Shown here: piece by piece, positions 8,453 through 15,804 of the stretch | How positions within the stretch are numbered: the stretch's first letter is position 1 | How the letters are laid out: each line of letters opens with the position of its first letter | Origin: an uncultured Clostridia bacterium | GTDB taxonomy: Bacteria; Bacillota; Clostridia; Christensenellales; Aristaeellaceae | Length of the DNA stretch: 17,137 nt | Direction of reading: 5' to 3' | Assembly: GCA_946626395.1 (NCBI GenBank) | Contig: CAMOUF010000148.1 | Coordinates: forward strand, 1 to 17,137 | Notes under the pieces: model-generated | Database searches by the model: none | The model's input: only the letters and a program-made list of their open reading frames with translations | Told to the model about the DNA's origin: nothing | Position numbers and translations under genes: made by a program

Positions 8453-9058
8453 TCACTGCCCCGTGATCTTTTGCAGCAGATATTTTCCCCAGGCCAGCAC
8501 TTCCCTGCCGTGGTTTTTCACCCAGTATTCGGGCAGGCAGGGGCTGCCGATGCCATCGGCGGTCAGGCCCAGATCCCCGGCCAAAGCCATGGCCCGGGGA
8601 AGATGATAATCGCTGGTGATGATGGTCCCCCGCCGCACATTCTCCGGCAGCAGGGCCTTTGCGAATTGCAGGTTCTGGCGGGTGTTCTGGGATTCGCATT
8701 CCGCGATCACGTCCTCCGGGGGCACCCCCTGGCGGATGAGCCACTCCCGCATGAGCCTGCCCTCGGGGGCGGGCTCGTCCTGGCCCTGGCCGCCGCAGGC
8801 AATGATGAGCCGGGGATAGGCCAGGTAAGTGTCCAGAGCAGCCTGGAGCCGCAGCTCCAATTGATGGCTCAGCTCACCCGAGGGATACACCTGGCAGCCC
8901 AGCACGATCACGGCCTGGCTTTCCGCCGTCACAGCAGGGGGATTGCCTTCCGCCAGGCACAGGGCCCCCAGGGCGGCGGCCAACAAAAGCACGCCCAGCA
9001 GGGCCAGGAAAAGGATCAATCGCATCAGCGTTCTCCAAACAGATGATTTCTTTTTCAT
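8453..9058 (-). CDS. YdcF/SanA-like DUF218 membrane-anchored protein
   Basis: Up to 201 aa. Residues about 13-36 are one hydrophobic segment (membrane anchor or uncleaved signal), followed by a DUF218 domain outside the membrane. Its landmarks are AVIVLGCQV (49-57), CGGQGQDEP (88-95 region), SQNTRQNLQF (123-132) and TIITSDYHLPRAM (145-157). Members are linked to envelope or cell-wall processes, but the reaction is not established. The ATG at 9058 has no ribosome site; what lies upstream is the end of the repeat element 9070-9566. A second ATG at 9025 (Met12) is preceded by GGAG at good spacing and keeps the whole hydrophobic segment, so translation may really start there. It appears to be a single gene; I found no convincing promoter. 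Confidence 0.82.
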   Translation of the reverse strand: MKKKSSVWRTLMRLILFLALLGVLLLAAALGALCLAEGNPPAVTAESQAVIVLGCQVYPSGELSHQLELRLQAALDTYLAYPRLIIACGGQGQDEPAPEGRLMREWLIRQGVPPEDVIAECESQNTRQNLQFAKALLPENVRRGTIITSDYHLPRAMALAGDLGLTADGIGSPCLPEYWVKNHGREVLAWGKYLLQKITGQ

Positions 9059-9245
9059 GGTTTTATTTTGTAATTGTTCAGTCGTATCAAGAACGCTTTA
9101 AGTTACTAAAGGGGAACGCTGGGGCTATTCGCCCCAGACCTGAACCAGGGTCCTGAGGACCCTGGACCCGCATATGGCGAACAATCGCAACTGGGATAAA
9201 CCGACAATCTCCGCCTGATGCGTTGGGGTTACGAAAAGTTAGAGG

Positions 9246-9371
9246 GCTTCTGGCCCCAGAAAGCCCGGGAAAATCCGAGTGGAAAGTAAACTTTCCCCTT
9301 CGGATTATTCCCTGGCTTTCCCCGGATGCTTTGCATCCGGGATGGCGTCCAAAGGACGCCGGGCCAGAAGC
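9246..9371. other. Cloverleaf-like four-way inverted-repeat structure (possible structured RNA)
   Basis: A perfect 11-bp closing stem, GCTTCTGGCCC (9246-9256) with GGGCCAGAAGC (9361-9371), encloses three hairpins placed almost end to end. H1 pairs 9259-9278 with 9300-9320 (one mismatch, one bulge) and is capped by GGAAAGT/ACTTTCC (9281-9296). H2 is CCCGGATGC-TTT-GCATCCGGG (9321-9341). H3 is GGCGTCC-AAA-GGACGCC (9344-9360). Pairing works on both strands, so the coding strand cannot be told from this alone. No known RNA family is recognised. Confidence 0.7.
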
Positions 9372-9471
9372 ATAATGAACAAGCATATTTTCGTTTCTTA
9401 TCGCAACAGCGGAAGCCAACTTAGTAGATTCCTTTTTATGATTTTATCGAACAGCTTTTCTTGGATGGGGG

Positions 9472-9518
9472 TCTGGGGGAAACCATTCTTTGGGCTCCAA
9501 AGAATGGTTTCCCCCAGA
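9472..9518. repeat. Perfect 22-bp hairpin of the CTGGGGGAA family, possible end of the radC operon
   Basis: TCTGGGGGAAACCATTCTTTGG-type arm at 9472-9493 and its exact complement at 9497-9518, with a 3-base loop. It shares the CTGGGGGAA...CC...TTCTTTGG layout with the opp terminator at 207-249. No T-run follows on either strand, so termination is possible but not assured. It lies about 50 bases past the radC stop. Confidence 0.7.
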
Positions 9519-9567
9519 AAATAGTTACTTAAAGTGTACTTCAAATGATTGCGACTGAACAGATACT

Positions 9568-10359
9568 TTATTTTTTATTGGTTCTGTTCCGGGCGGGGGC
9601 TTTGTTCATTCTGGGGGGCAGCACCCGGCCGGGCCGTTCCGCGGCCAGGTGCTGGGCCTCCTCCTCTTCCGGGGCGGTTTCCTCCGGCATGCCGATCCAG
9701 CGATGGGAAAAGAAGCTGTAGGCTTCCCCGCCGGATACGATCACATGGTCGTACAGGCGAATCCCCGCGCTTTGCAATAGCTGCTGCAGGGTTTGGGTCA
9801 GGGTCACATCCTCCTGGGAGGGCTCCGCCCGGCCGCTGGGATGGTTGTGGGCGAGCACCGCGCCTACGGCGTTGCTGCGCAGGGCTTCCCGCAGCACGGC
9901 CTGGGGCAGCACGGGCACTTCGGTGGGCGTGCCCTGGCCCAGGCATTTCACGGCCAGCAGCTTCATTTCCGCGTCCAGGGAAATCAGGTAAAACTCCTCC
10001 TGGCCCTTGCCGAGAAAAAGGGTTTTGCAGTATTCCGCAATATCCGCGTAGCTTTCCAGCCGGGCCCGGGGCATGAGCCGCCCGCGCTCATATTTGCGCA
10101 TCAGCGGCAGCATCATGGACAGCAGGGTGGAGGCCTGCCTGCCGATGCCCTGCACCTGCTCCAATTCCTCCTGGGTGGCTTCCAGCACACCGTTCAGGGA
10201 GCCGAAGCGGTCGATCAGCAGGTGGGCGGTATCGTTGGTATTCACCCGGGGAATGGCAAAGGTGAGAAGCAGCTCCAGGATCTCATGATCCGCGAAGGCG
10301 GACAGCCCGCCCGCCTGATACCGCTGGCGGAGCCGTTCCCGGTGTCCGGCATGATCCAT
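9568..10359 (-). CDS. radC: RadC/UPF0758 family JAB-domain protein
   Basis: 263 aa. N-terminal helix-hairpin-helix-like part (about 20-85, with GIGRQAS at 71-77), then the RadC JAB metalloprotease-fold domain (about 100-225). The metal-site signature is HNHPSG (171-176) with Asp184, and Glu121/122 upstream fits the catalytic Glu. The historical DNA-repair name is not well supported by experiments, so function is uncertain. The tail after about 225 is first acidic, then basic (RNRTNKK at the end), and is not part of the domain. The start has AGGAGAGG at good spacing. It lies 62 bases after era; recO, the more usual gene there, is not found in this window. The stop is next to the terminal repeat of the 9070-9566 element. 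Confidence 0.9.
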   Translation of the reverse strand: MDHAGHRERLRQRYQAGGLSAFADHEILELLLTFAIPRVNTNDTAHLLIDRFGSLNGVLEATQEELEQVQGIGRQASTLLSMMLPLMRKYERGRLMPRARLESYADIAEYCKTLFLGKGQEEFYLISLDAEMKLLAVKCLGQGTPTEVPVLPQAVLREALRSNAVGAVLAHNHPSGRAEPSQEDVTLTQTLQQLLQSAGIRLYDHVIVSGGEAYSFFSHRWIGMPEETAPEEEEAQHLAAERPGRVLPPRMNKAPARNRTNKK

Positions 10360-10421
10360 GTGCTTCCTCTCCTTTTGTTTCCATGCTTTTGCTGCCCAGT
10401 CTGTGATCCCGGGCTATCCTG

Positions 10422-11321
10422 TTACCGGTTCTGCACATAGCCCAGGGTTTTCAGGTCCTCGGCGGAATCGCGCCAGCCGGGGCGCACCTTCACCCACAAT
10501 TGCAAATTCACATGCATCCCCAGCAGGGCTTCAATATCGGCCCGGGCCTCGGCCCCGATTTTCTTGAGCATGGCCCCGTTTTTGCCGATGATGATGCCCT
10601 TGTGGGAAGCGCGCTCGCAATAGAGGGTGGCGTCGATTTCCATGAAATGGTCGTTCAGCTTTTTCATGGCCATCATTTCCACGCCGATGCCGTGGGGCAC
10701 TTCGTCCCGCAAATCCCGCAGAGCTTTTTCCCGAATCAGCTCGGCGCAGATGTCCCGCTCGGGCTGGTCGGTGAGCATATCGTCGGGGAAGTATTTGGGG
10801 CCGATAGGCAGGTGGGCCGCAAGGTCGGCTTTCAGCGCCTCCACCCCGTCGCCGGATTTGGCGCTGACGGGCAGGATACCGTCGTAATGGGCGTCCTTAA
10901 AGGAGTCGATGATGGTGAGCAGATTCTTGGGCTCCACCAGGTCGATCTTGTTGAGCACCAGCAGCTTGTATACCTTTTTGTGGCTCATTTCCTCCACGAT
11001 GCTGCGGTCGTGGGGGCCGATGGCGGTCACGTCCACCAGCACCAGCAGGGCGTCGATGCCCTCCATGGCTTCCTCAATGGACTGCACCATGAATTCCCCC
11101 AGCTTGGTGCGGGGGCGGTGAATGCCGGGCGTATCCACAAACACGATCTGGCAGCTGTCCCCGCCCATGACCCCCATCACCCGGTTGCGGGTGGTCTGGG
11201 GGCGGCTGGATACAATGGCGACCTTCTCGCCCACCAGGGTATTCAGCAGCGTGGATTTGCCCACGTTGGGCCGGCCCACGATGGTGGCGAAGCCGGAATG
11301 GAAAGTATTGTTTTCAGGCAT
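10422..11321 (-). CDS. era: GTPase Era
   Basis: 299 aa, exactly the Era size. The GTPase domain shows G1 GRPNVGKS (16-23), a switch region RPQTTRNRV (40-48), G3 DTPG (63-66), G4 NKID (124-127) and G5 SAK (153-155). The C-terminal KH domain carries GKNG (246-249) and ends with KVRPGWRD...LG. Era binds 16S rRNA near its 3' end and helps assemble the 30S subunit, acting at the membrane-cytoplasm side. AGAGGAGATACC precedes the ATG. It follows the ybeY-cdd gene by 56 bases, in keeping with the conserved ybeY-cdd-era cluster and shared work in rRNA maturation. Confidence 0.97.
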   Translation of the reverse strand: MPENNTFHSGFATIVGRPNVGKSTLLNTLVGEKVAIVSSRPQTTRNRVMGVMGGDSCQIVFVDTPGIHRPRTKLGEFMVQSIEEAMEGIDALLVLVDVTAIGPHDRSIVEEMSHKKVYKLLVLNKIDLVEPKNLLTIIDSFKDAHYDGILPVSAKSGDGVEALKADLAAHLPIGPKYFPDDMLTDQPERDICAELIREKALRDLRDEVPHGIGVEMMAMKKLNDHFMEIDATLYCERASHKGIIIGKNGAMLKKIGAEARADIEALLGMHVNLQLWVKVRPGWRDSAEDLKTLGYVQNR

Positions 11322-11377
11322 GGTATCTCCTCTGTATCAATGAAATAGAAAATGCACATGGAAAGGAAAAACACTTT

Positions 11378-12289
11378 TTATTCCTTCCCCAAATAATCCA
11401 GCGTGCCGGAGGCGGGGCCAAAGCCGTGGGGCAAAAGCTCCGGCAGGGTGGCTTCATCCCGATTGTCGCCCCAGGCGACGATCACCCTCAGGTCCGGGGC
11501 AAACTCGTTCAGCGCCTGGCGGCACAGGCCGCAGGGCCAGGGCGCGGATTTTTCGGCGGCGATGGCGATGGCGGCAAACTCCCGCTCCCCTTCGCTGACG
11601 GCCTTGAACAGGGCCGTGCGCTCGGCGCAGTTGGTGGCGCCATAGGAGGCGTTTTCGATGTTGCAGCCCTTGAATACCTTGCCGCTCTTGGTCAGCAGCG
11701 CAGCGCCTACTTTGTAATGGGAATAGGGAGAATAGGAAAACTGCATGGCTTCCTTGGCGAAAGCCACCAGCTCGTCGTCCGTTACCCGGCCGATCCCGGC
11801 CCGGTTCAAAGCCTTTTCTTCCATGGCGCGCATCCTTTCTTTGTCGGCGTCGTTCATATGATCGTAGCCCATCAGGTGAAACAGGGCGTGGGCGGTGAGA
11901 TAGCACATTTCCCGCTCCAGGGGATGGCCGTATTCCCGGGCCTGGGCCCGGGCATGGGGCAGGGAGATGATGATGTCCCCCAGGAAACAGCGGCCCGTTT
12001 CATCCCGCTCCCGCATCAGCTTCTTGGGGCACTGGCCCAGGGTCCGGCCGGGGCGGCAGTCCGTGGAGGGGAAGGAAAGCACGTCAGTGGCCCGGTCGAT
12101 GCCCCGGTACTCCCGGTTGATTTCCTGTATTTCTTCGTCCCCCGTCACCCGCACCTGGGCGTAGGCGGGAATCTCGATCCCCTCCGCCGTCAGGCAGGCA
12201 AGGGCGGTTTTTTCCAAAAGCGCCTGAAAACGCGCCTCCGTTTCTTTGCTGATGGGCGCGTCCCAGGTCATATCCAGATAGCCTGTCAT
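11378..12289 (-). CDS. Fusion protein: YbeY endoribonuclease plus cytidine deaminase
   Basis: 303 aa with two complete domains. Residues about 1-165 are YbeY, the metal-dependent RNase for 16S rRNA maturation: RATDVLSFP (66-74), GDIIISL (104-110) and the metal motif HALFHLMGYDH (134-144, His134/138/144). Residues about 171-303 are a cytidine deaminase of the homotetrameric type: SYSPYSHYKVGAAL (185-198), NIENASYG (210-217), CAE (221-223) and PCGLC (252-256), i.e. one zinc Cys, the catalytic Glu and two zinc Cys. It would salvage cytidine to uridine. The junction at 165-172 is clean with almost no linker, and the first codon of the second domain is not a start (GTA). ATG overlaps the pgpH stop as ATGA, with GAGGA upstream. 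In many Firmicutes ybeY, dgkA and cdd are separate genes in that order; here dgkA is absent. Confidence 0.92.
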   Translation of the reverse strand: MTGYLDMTWDAPISKETEARFQALLEKTALACLTAEGIEIPAYAQVRVTGDEEIQEINREYRGIDRATDVLSFPSTDCRPGRTLGQCPKKLMRERDETGRCFLGDIIISLPHARAQAREYGHPLEREMCYLTAHALFHLMGYDHMNDADKERMRAMEEKALNRAGIGRVTDDELVAFAKEAMQFSYSPYSHYKVGAALLTKSGKVFKGCNIENASYGATNCAERTALFKAVSEGEREFAAIAIAAEKSAPWPCGLCRQALNEFAPDLRVIVAWGDNRDEATLPELLPHGFGPASGTLDYLGKE

Positions 12290-14721
12290 GGCTCGTCCTC
12301 TTCCTTTTCCGGAGGCAAAACGCCCCGGTATTCTTTGGCTTCTTCCTCCGCCGCCCGCTTTTCAGCCTCCTCTTTTGCCTTGAGCTCCTTTTCCATTTCC
12401 TTGGTGGGCAGGGGCTCGATGGTCACCAGCTCGGTGACGGGCACGGGCTTGGCCGCGGGGATGGGCTCCACCGTCACCAGCTTCACCGGGCCCACCGGGG
12501 CCACCAGGGGCGCGGCCTTGGGGGCCAGCTCCTCCGGCGCGTCATTTTCCTGCAAAATTTCAGCGGTGGTCTTTTCCGCCTGCCGCTGGAGCTTGATTTC
12601 GTCCATGTCCGGATATTCGATGCGCTCGTGGAACACGCCCACCAGCACCTGGGTGGCGGCGGCGCAGATGCGCTCGATGTCCCGCAATGTGAGGGGGCTG
12701 TCGCTGAGCTGGCCGTCCTCCAATTTGCCCCGCACCAGCTTGACGATAAATTCCTCGATGCCCTCGGTGGTGGGGTTTTTCATGGTGCGCACGGCGGCCT
12801 CGATGGTGTCGCACAGCATCACGATGGCGGCTTCCTTGGTGGTGGGGGGCTTGCCGTCGTAGCGGAAGGTGTTGATATCCACGGGATTGCCGTTGGCCTG
12901 CTGGAGGGCTTTATGATAGAAAAACATCACGGGAGTGTTGCCGTGGTGCTGGGCGATGATCTGCTGCACTTCCTCCGGCAGCCGGTAGGCTTTGGCCAGG
13001 GCCACGCCGTCCCGGGTATGGGAGGTGATGATGGCGGCGGACACGAAGGGGTCCACATGGTCGTGGGCGTTGACGCCGCCCATTTGATTTTCCGTAAAGT
13101 AGCTGGGCCGCTTCAATTTTCCGATATCGTGGTAATACCCCCCCACCCGGGCCAGCAGGGGATTGGCCCCGATGGCTTCGGCGGCGGCCTCCGCCAGGCT
13201 GGACACGATGGTGGAATGGTGATAGGTGCCGGGGGCCTCCAGCAGCAGCCGCCGCAAAAGGGGCTGGTTGGGGTTGCTCAATTCCATCAGCTTCATGGGG
13301 GTGGGCAGATTGAAAATCATTTCCAGCAGGGGCTGGAGGCCGATGCACAGCAGCGTGCCGATCAGCGCGCCGCCCACCAGCCAGGCCGCCTGAGTCAGGG
13401 AGCCGGAAAGCTCGTTGTTGGTCATCAAGCCCAGGGCCAGCACGGACACAAAATCCACCAGGCCCGCCGCCGCGCCGCTGATGAGCACCCACAGCCTGCT
13501 GCTCTTATGGTGCATGAGCAGGGCGGCCGCCGTGCCGGACAGGAGCCCGGCCACCAGCATGACCGCCATTTTTTCCGCGTATTCCTCGCTGCCGCCCGCG
13601 GCCAGGGCCGCCACCAGAATGGTCAGCGCGGCGTTGCAGATCACGCCGGAGCGCATCCCCAGCAGGGTGGTGATCAGCAGCGCGCCCAGCACCACCGGCG
13701 ACATATAGGCGTTGGCCAGACGGGCCACCAGGCTGACGCTCAGGGTGATGATCAGCACCACGAACAAAAGCAGGAGCTTTCTGTTGTCGTCAAACAGGCC
13801 GTTGTCCGGCAGATGGCGCAAAAGATAAATCATAATGCCCATCACCAACGCCACCAGCAGCGCCGCGCCCAGGTAAATGGTCAAATCCACGCCGCTGTCG
13901 CTGAGCAGGCCCAGGGTGGACAGCATGGCCAATTGATTGGCGGTGATCCTGCCCTGACCCCGCACCACGATATTCTGGCCCTGCTTGTAAATCACCGGCT
14001 CCACGGCCTCCCGGGCCGCTTCCTTGGCGGCGTCGGTGGCCTCCTGGTCAATGAGCATATTGGCCTGGATGCAGGCGTTAAGCACCGCGGGCACCACGTT
14101 CTGCCCCAGGGGAATGGAAATGCGGTAATTCACGATCTGGCGAATATTGTATACCGCGGTGGATTCCTGCCCCTGGGTCACATGGCCCTGCATGGTGCTT
14201 TGCAGCGCGGCGTAGAGCAGGGTATAGGCTTCCTCCAATTCCTCCTGGGAGCAGCGCATTAGGCTGGTGAGCTGGTAATCCGTCAGGGTCAAAAGCGTCA
14301 CCAGGTCGTGGGCGTACTGCAATTCCTCCCGGGTGTAGACCATGCTCATGTTCTTGCTTTGCTCGCTGAGCAGCCCGGCGTACTGGCGCACCGCCCGAAG
14401 CTGGGAAAAGATGCTGTCAAAGTCCGCCATCACCTGTTCGGTGACGCCCTCCTGATAGCGGTAAGTGGGGGTCACCTGGGCGGCAGCTTCCTTGCGGCGC
14501 TGCTCGGTGCTCAGCTCGTCCACCACGTCCTTGGTGGCGGAGATGGTGGAGGTAGGCACCATGCCCACCTGCAGGTTATACCGCATGGGCACAATGGCCA
14601 CCTCAAACAGCGCTATGATCAGCGCCGCGCCCAGCACACAGATCAGCGTTTGGGCCGCCTGGGCGGAGCGCAGGTATTCCCGGAGGGAAAACCGCTTGGG
14701 GCCTTTCGCCTTCTGGGTCAT
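12286..14721 (-). CDS. pgpH: PgpH/YqfF-type 7TM HD-domain cyclic-di-AMP phosphodiesterase
   Basis: 811 aa, against about 710-720 for the usual YqfF/PgpH. One N-terminal helix (about 25-45) is followed by an extracellular 7TMR-HDED domain (about 46-275), and a seven-helix membrane block (about 280-465). The cytoplasmic HD domain follows, with HH (501-502), YYHDIGK (529-535), HDHV (553-556), HHG (592-594) and CD (637-638). Characterised members hydrolyse c-di-AMP to pApA and so affect osmotic and wall homeostasis. Residues from about 722 on are an added low-complexity tail: Pro/Val-rich with a duplicated LVT(V/I)EP(I/L)P unit, then Lys/Glu-rich. The ATG overlaps the phoH stop (ATGA) and has AAGGAGG 11 bases upstream. 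Nothing suggests that the HD site is broken. Confidence 0.93.
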   Translation of the reverse strand: MTQKAKGPKRFSLREYLRSAQAAQTLICVLGAALIIALFEVAIVPMRYNLQVGMVPTSTISATKDVVDELSTEQRRKEAAAQVTPTYRYQEGVTEQVMADFDSIFSQLRAVRQYAGLLSEQSKNMSMVYTREELQYAHDLVTLLTLTDYQLTSLMRCSQEELEEAYTLLYAALQSTMQGHVTQGQESTAVYNIRQIVNYRISIPLGQNVVPAVLNACIQANMLIDQEATDAAKEAAREAVEPVIYKQGQNIVVRGQGRITANQLAMLSTLGLLSDSGVDLTIYLGAALLVALVMGIMIYLLRHLPDNGLFDDNRKLLLLFVVLIITLSVSLVARLANAYMSPVVLGALLITTLLGMRSGVICNAALTILVAALAAGGSEEYAEKMAVMLVAGLLSGTAAALLMHHKSSRLWVLISGAAAGLVDFVSVLALGLMTNNELSGSLTQAAWLVGGALIGTLLCIGLQPLLEMIFNLPTPMKLMELSNPNQPLLRRLLLEAPGTYHHSTIVSSLAEAAAEAIGANPLLARVGGYYHDIGKLKRPSYFTENQMGGVNAHDHVDPFVSAAIITSHTRDGVALAKAYRLPEEVQQIIAQHHGNTPVMFFYHKALQQANGNPVDINTFRYDGKPPTTKEAAIVMLCDTIEAAVRTMKNPTTEGIEEFIVKLVRGKLEDGQLSDSPLTLRDIERICAAATQVLVGVFHERIEYPDMDEIKLQRQAEKTTAEILQENDAPEELAPKAAPLVAPVGPVKLVTVEPIPAAKPVPVTELVTIEPLPTKEMEKELKAKEEAEKRAAEEEAKEYRGVLPPEKEEDEP

Positions 14722-15689
14722 GGGTCCGATGCCTCCTTCGCTTCATAGGCCTCATAGGCCCGCACGATCTTCTGCACCAATTCATGGCGCACCACGTCCC
14801 GGGCGGTCAATTCCACAATGCTGACGCCTTCCACGCCTTTGAGCACCTCCATGGCCTCCACCAGGCCGCTTTTGCGGCCCCGGGGCAGGTCGATCTGGGA
14901 AATGTCTCCCGTCACAATGCAGCGGGAGGAAGCGCCCAGACGGGTCAAAAACATTTTCATCTGTTCGGTGGTGGTGTTCTGTGCTTCGTCCAGAATGATA
15001 AAAGCGTCGGCCAGGGTGCGGCCCCGCATGAAGGCCAGGGGGGCCACCTCCAAGGTGCCCCGCTCCACCAGCCGCTGATAGCTTTCCACGCCCATGATCT
15101 CATAGAGCGCGTCGTACAGGGGCCGCAGGTACGGGTCCACCTTCTGGGTCATATCGCCGGGCAGGAAGCCCAGCCTCTCCCCCGCTTCCACGGCGGGCCG
15201 GGTGAGCACGATGCGCTCCACCTCTTTGTTTTTCAGCGCCACCACCGCCATGGCCATGGCCAGGTAGGTTTTGCCGGTGCCTGCGGGGCCCACGGCGATG
15301 GTCAGTTCTCCATTGCGCACCGCGGCCACGTATTCCCGCTGGCCCAGGGTTTTGCATTGGATGCGGCGGCCCCGGTGGGTGATGGCCACCACGTCGCTCA
15401 GGATTTCCTCGATTTCCTCCAGCCGCCCTTCCCGGGCCAGGGCCACGGCGTAGCGGATGCGGGAGGCATCCACGATTTCGCCCTTATGAAGCATGGCCAG
15501 CAGCTTTTGAATCACCCGCTCCGCCAGGGCCACGTTTTCCGCGTCCCCCTGCAGGGACAATTCCTGCCCCCGCAGGGCGGCGGATACGTTCAATTCCTGT
15601 TCCAGGGCGGCCATGTTCCTGTCGTTCATGCCAAAGAGCGACAGATAAGATTCCATGTTTTCCAGCGTCAACTGCAAGAAACTGCGCAT
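14718..15689 (-). CDS. phoH: PhoH-family ATPase (YbeZ-like)
   Basis: 323 aa. An N-terminal RNA-binding-like region (about 1-70, with LFGMNDRNMAALE) precedes the PhoH ATPase domain: Walker A GPAGTGKT (134-141), RPAVEAGERLGFLPGD (164-179), Walker B IILDEAQN (231-238) and TGD (260-262). PhoH/YbeZ proteins are thought to work with YbeY in rRNA processing, which fits the neighbour two genes on. The ATG at 15689 lies directly against AAAAAGGAG with no spacing, so the start may be inefficient or the real start a little downstream (Met12). However, the N-terminal residues match the family, so I keep it. Its stop overlaps the pgpH start. A repeat-bearing gap of 115 bases separates it from yqfD. Confidence 0.94.
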   Translation of the reverse strand: MRSFLQLTLENMESYLSLFGMNDRNMAALEQELNVSAALRGQELSLQGDAENVALAERVIQKLLAMLHKGEIVDASRIRYAVALAREGRLEEIEEILSDVVAITHRGRRIQCKTLGQREYVAAVRNGELTIAVGPAGTGKTYLAMAMAVVALKNKEVERIVLTRPAVEAGERLGFLPGDMTQKVDPYLRPLYDALYEIMGVESYQRLVERGTLEVAPLAFMRGRTLADAFIILDEAQNTTTEQMKMFLTRLGASSRCIVTGDISQIDLPRGRKSGLVEAMEVLKGVEGVSIVELTARDVVRHELVQKIVRAYEAYEAKEASDP

Positions 15690-15720
15690 CTCCTTTTTGT
15701 CGTGTGGGGGGATACGGGGA

Positions 15721-15769
15721 AGTGAGGAGTGAGGAGTTAGGAGTGAGGAGTTAGGAGTTATTAGTTAAT
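15721..15769. repeat. Solo heptamer tandem array (GTKAGGA family) between yqfD and phoH
   Basis: Seven or so 7-bp units: GTGAGGA, GTGAGGA, GTTAGGA, GTGAGGA, GTTAGGA, GTTATTA, GTTAAT. The same family forms both arms of the palindrome at 17022-17137, but here only one arm is present. It occupies most of the gap 15690-15804. Confidence 0.75.
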
Positions 15770-15804
15770 GCTATTTTATCCCGTGGAGGGGCTCCATGAT
15801 CCTT

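Larger units (their letters stand above)
9070..9566. repeat. Composite MITE-like element with terminal inverted repeats, between radC and ydcF
   Basis: 497 bp without a credible gene. The ends are inverted: GTAATTGTTCAGTCG (9070-9084) with CGACTGAACAGATAC (9552-9566), 13 of 15 matching. Both sides continue to a CTTTAAGT block (9096-9103; inverted ACTTAAAG at about 9527-9534). The right end matches the short copy at 6346-6369. Inside are several independent palindromes: CTGGGGC/GCCCCAG (9119-9137), CCAGGGTCC/GGACCCTGG (9145-9165), the branched fold at 9246-9371 and the long hairpin at 9472-9518. It looks like nested small elements. It touches radC at one end and nearly reaches ydcF at the other. 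Confidence 0.65.

Noticed and set aside
9268..9371. tRNA-like gene because of the cloverleaf shape
   Set aside because: No T-psi-C (GTTCRANNC) arm, no 7-base anticodon loop and arm lengths do not fit a tRNA.
9070..9566. Insertion sequence with a transposase
   Set aside because: No frame in the element is longer than about 110 codons or shows a transposase motif; only inverted ends and hairpins are present.
12628..14262. A 544-codon plus-strand open frame opposite pgpH
   Set aside because: Antisense shadow; composition dominated by His, Gln and Gly with no motif.
15721..15769. CRISPR-like array
   Set aside because: Units are 7 bp and directly adjacent with no spacers, and there are no cas genes.
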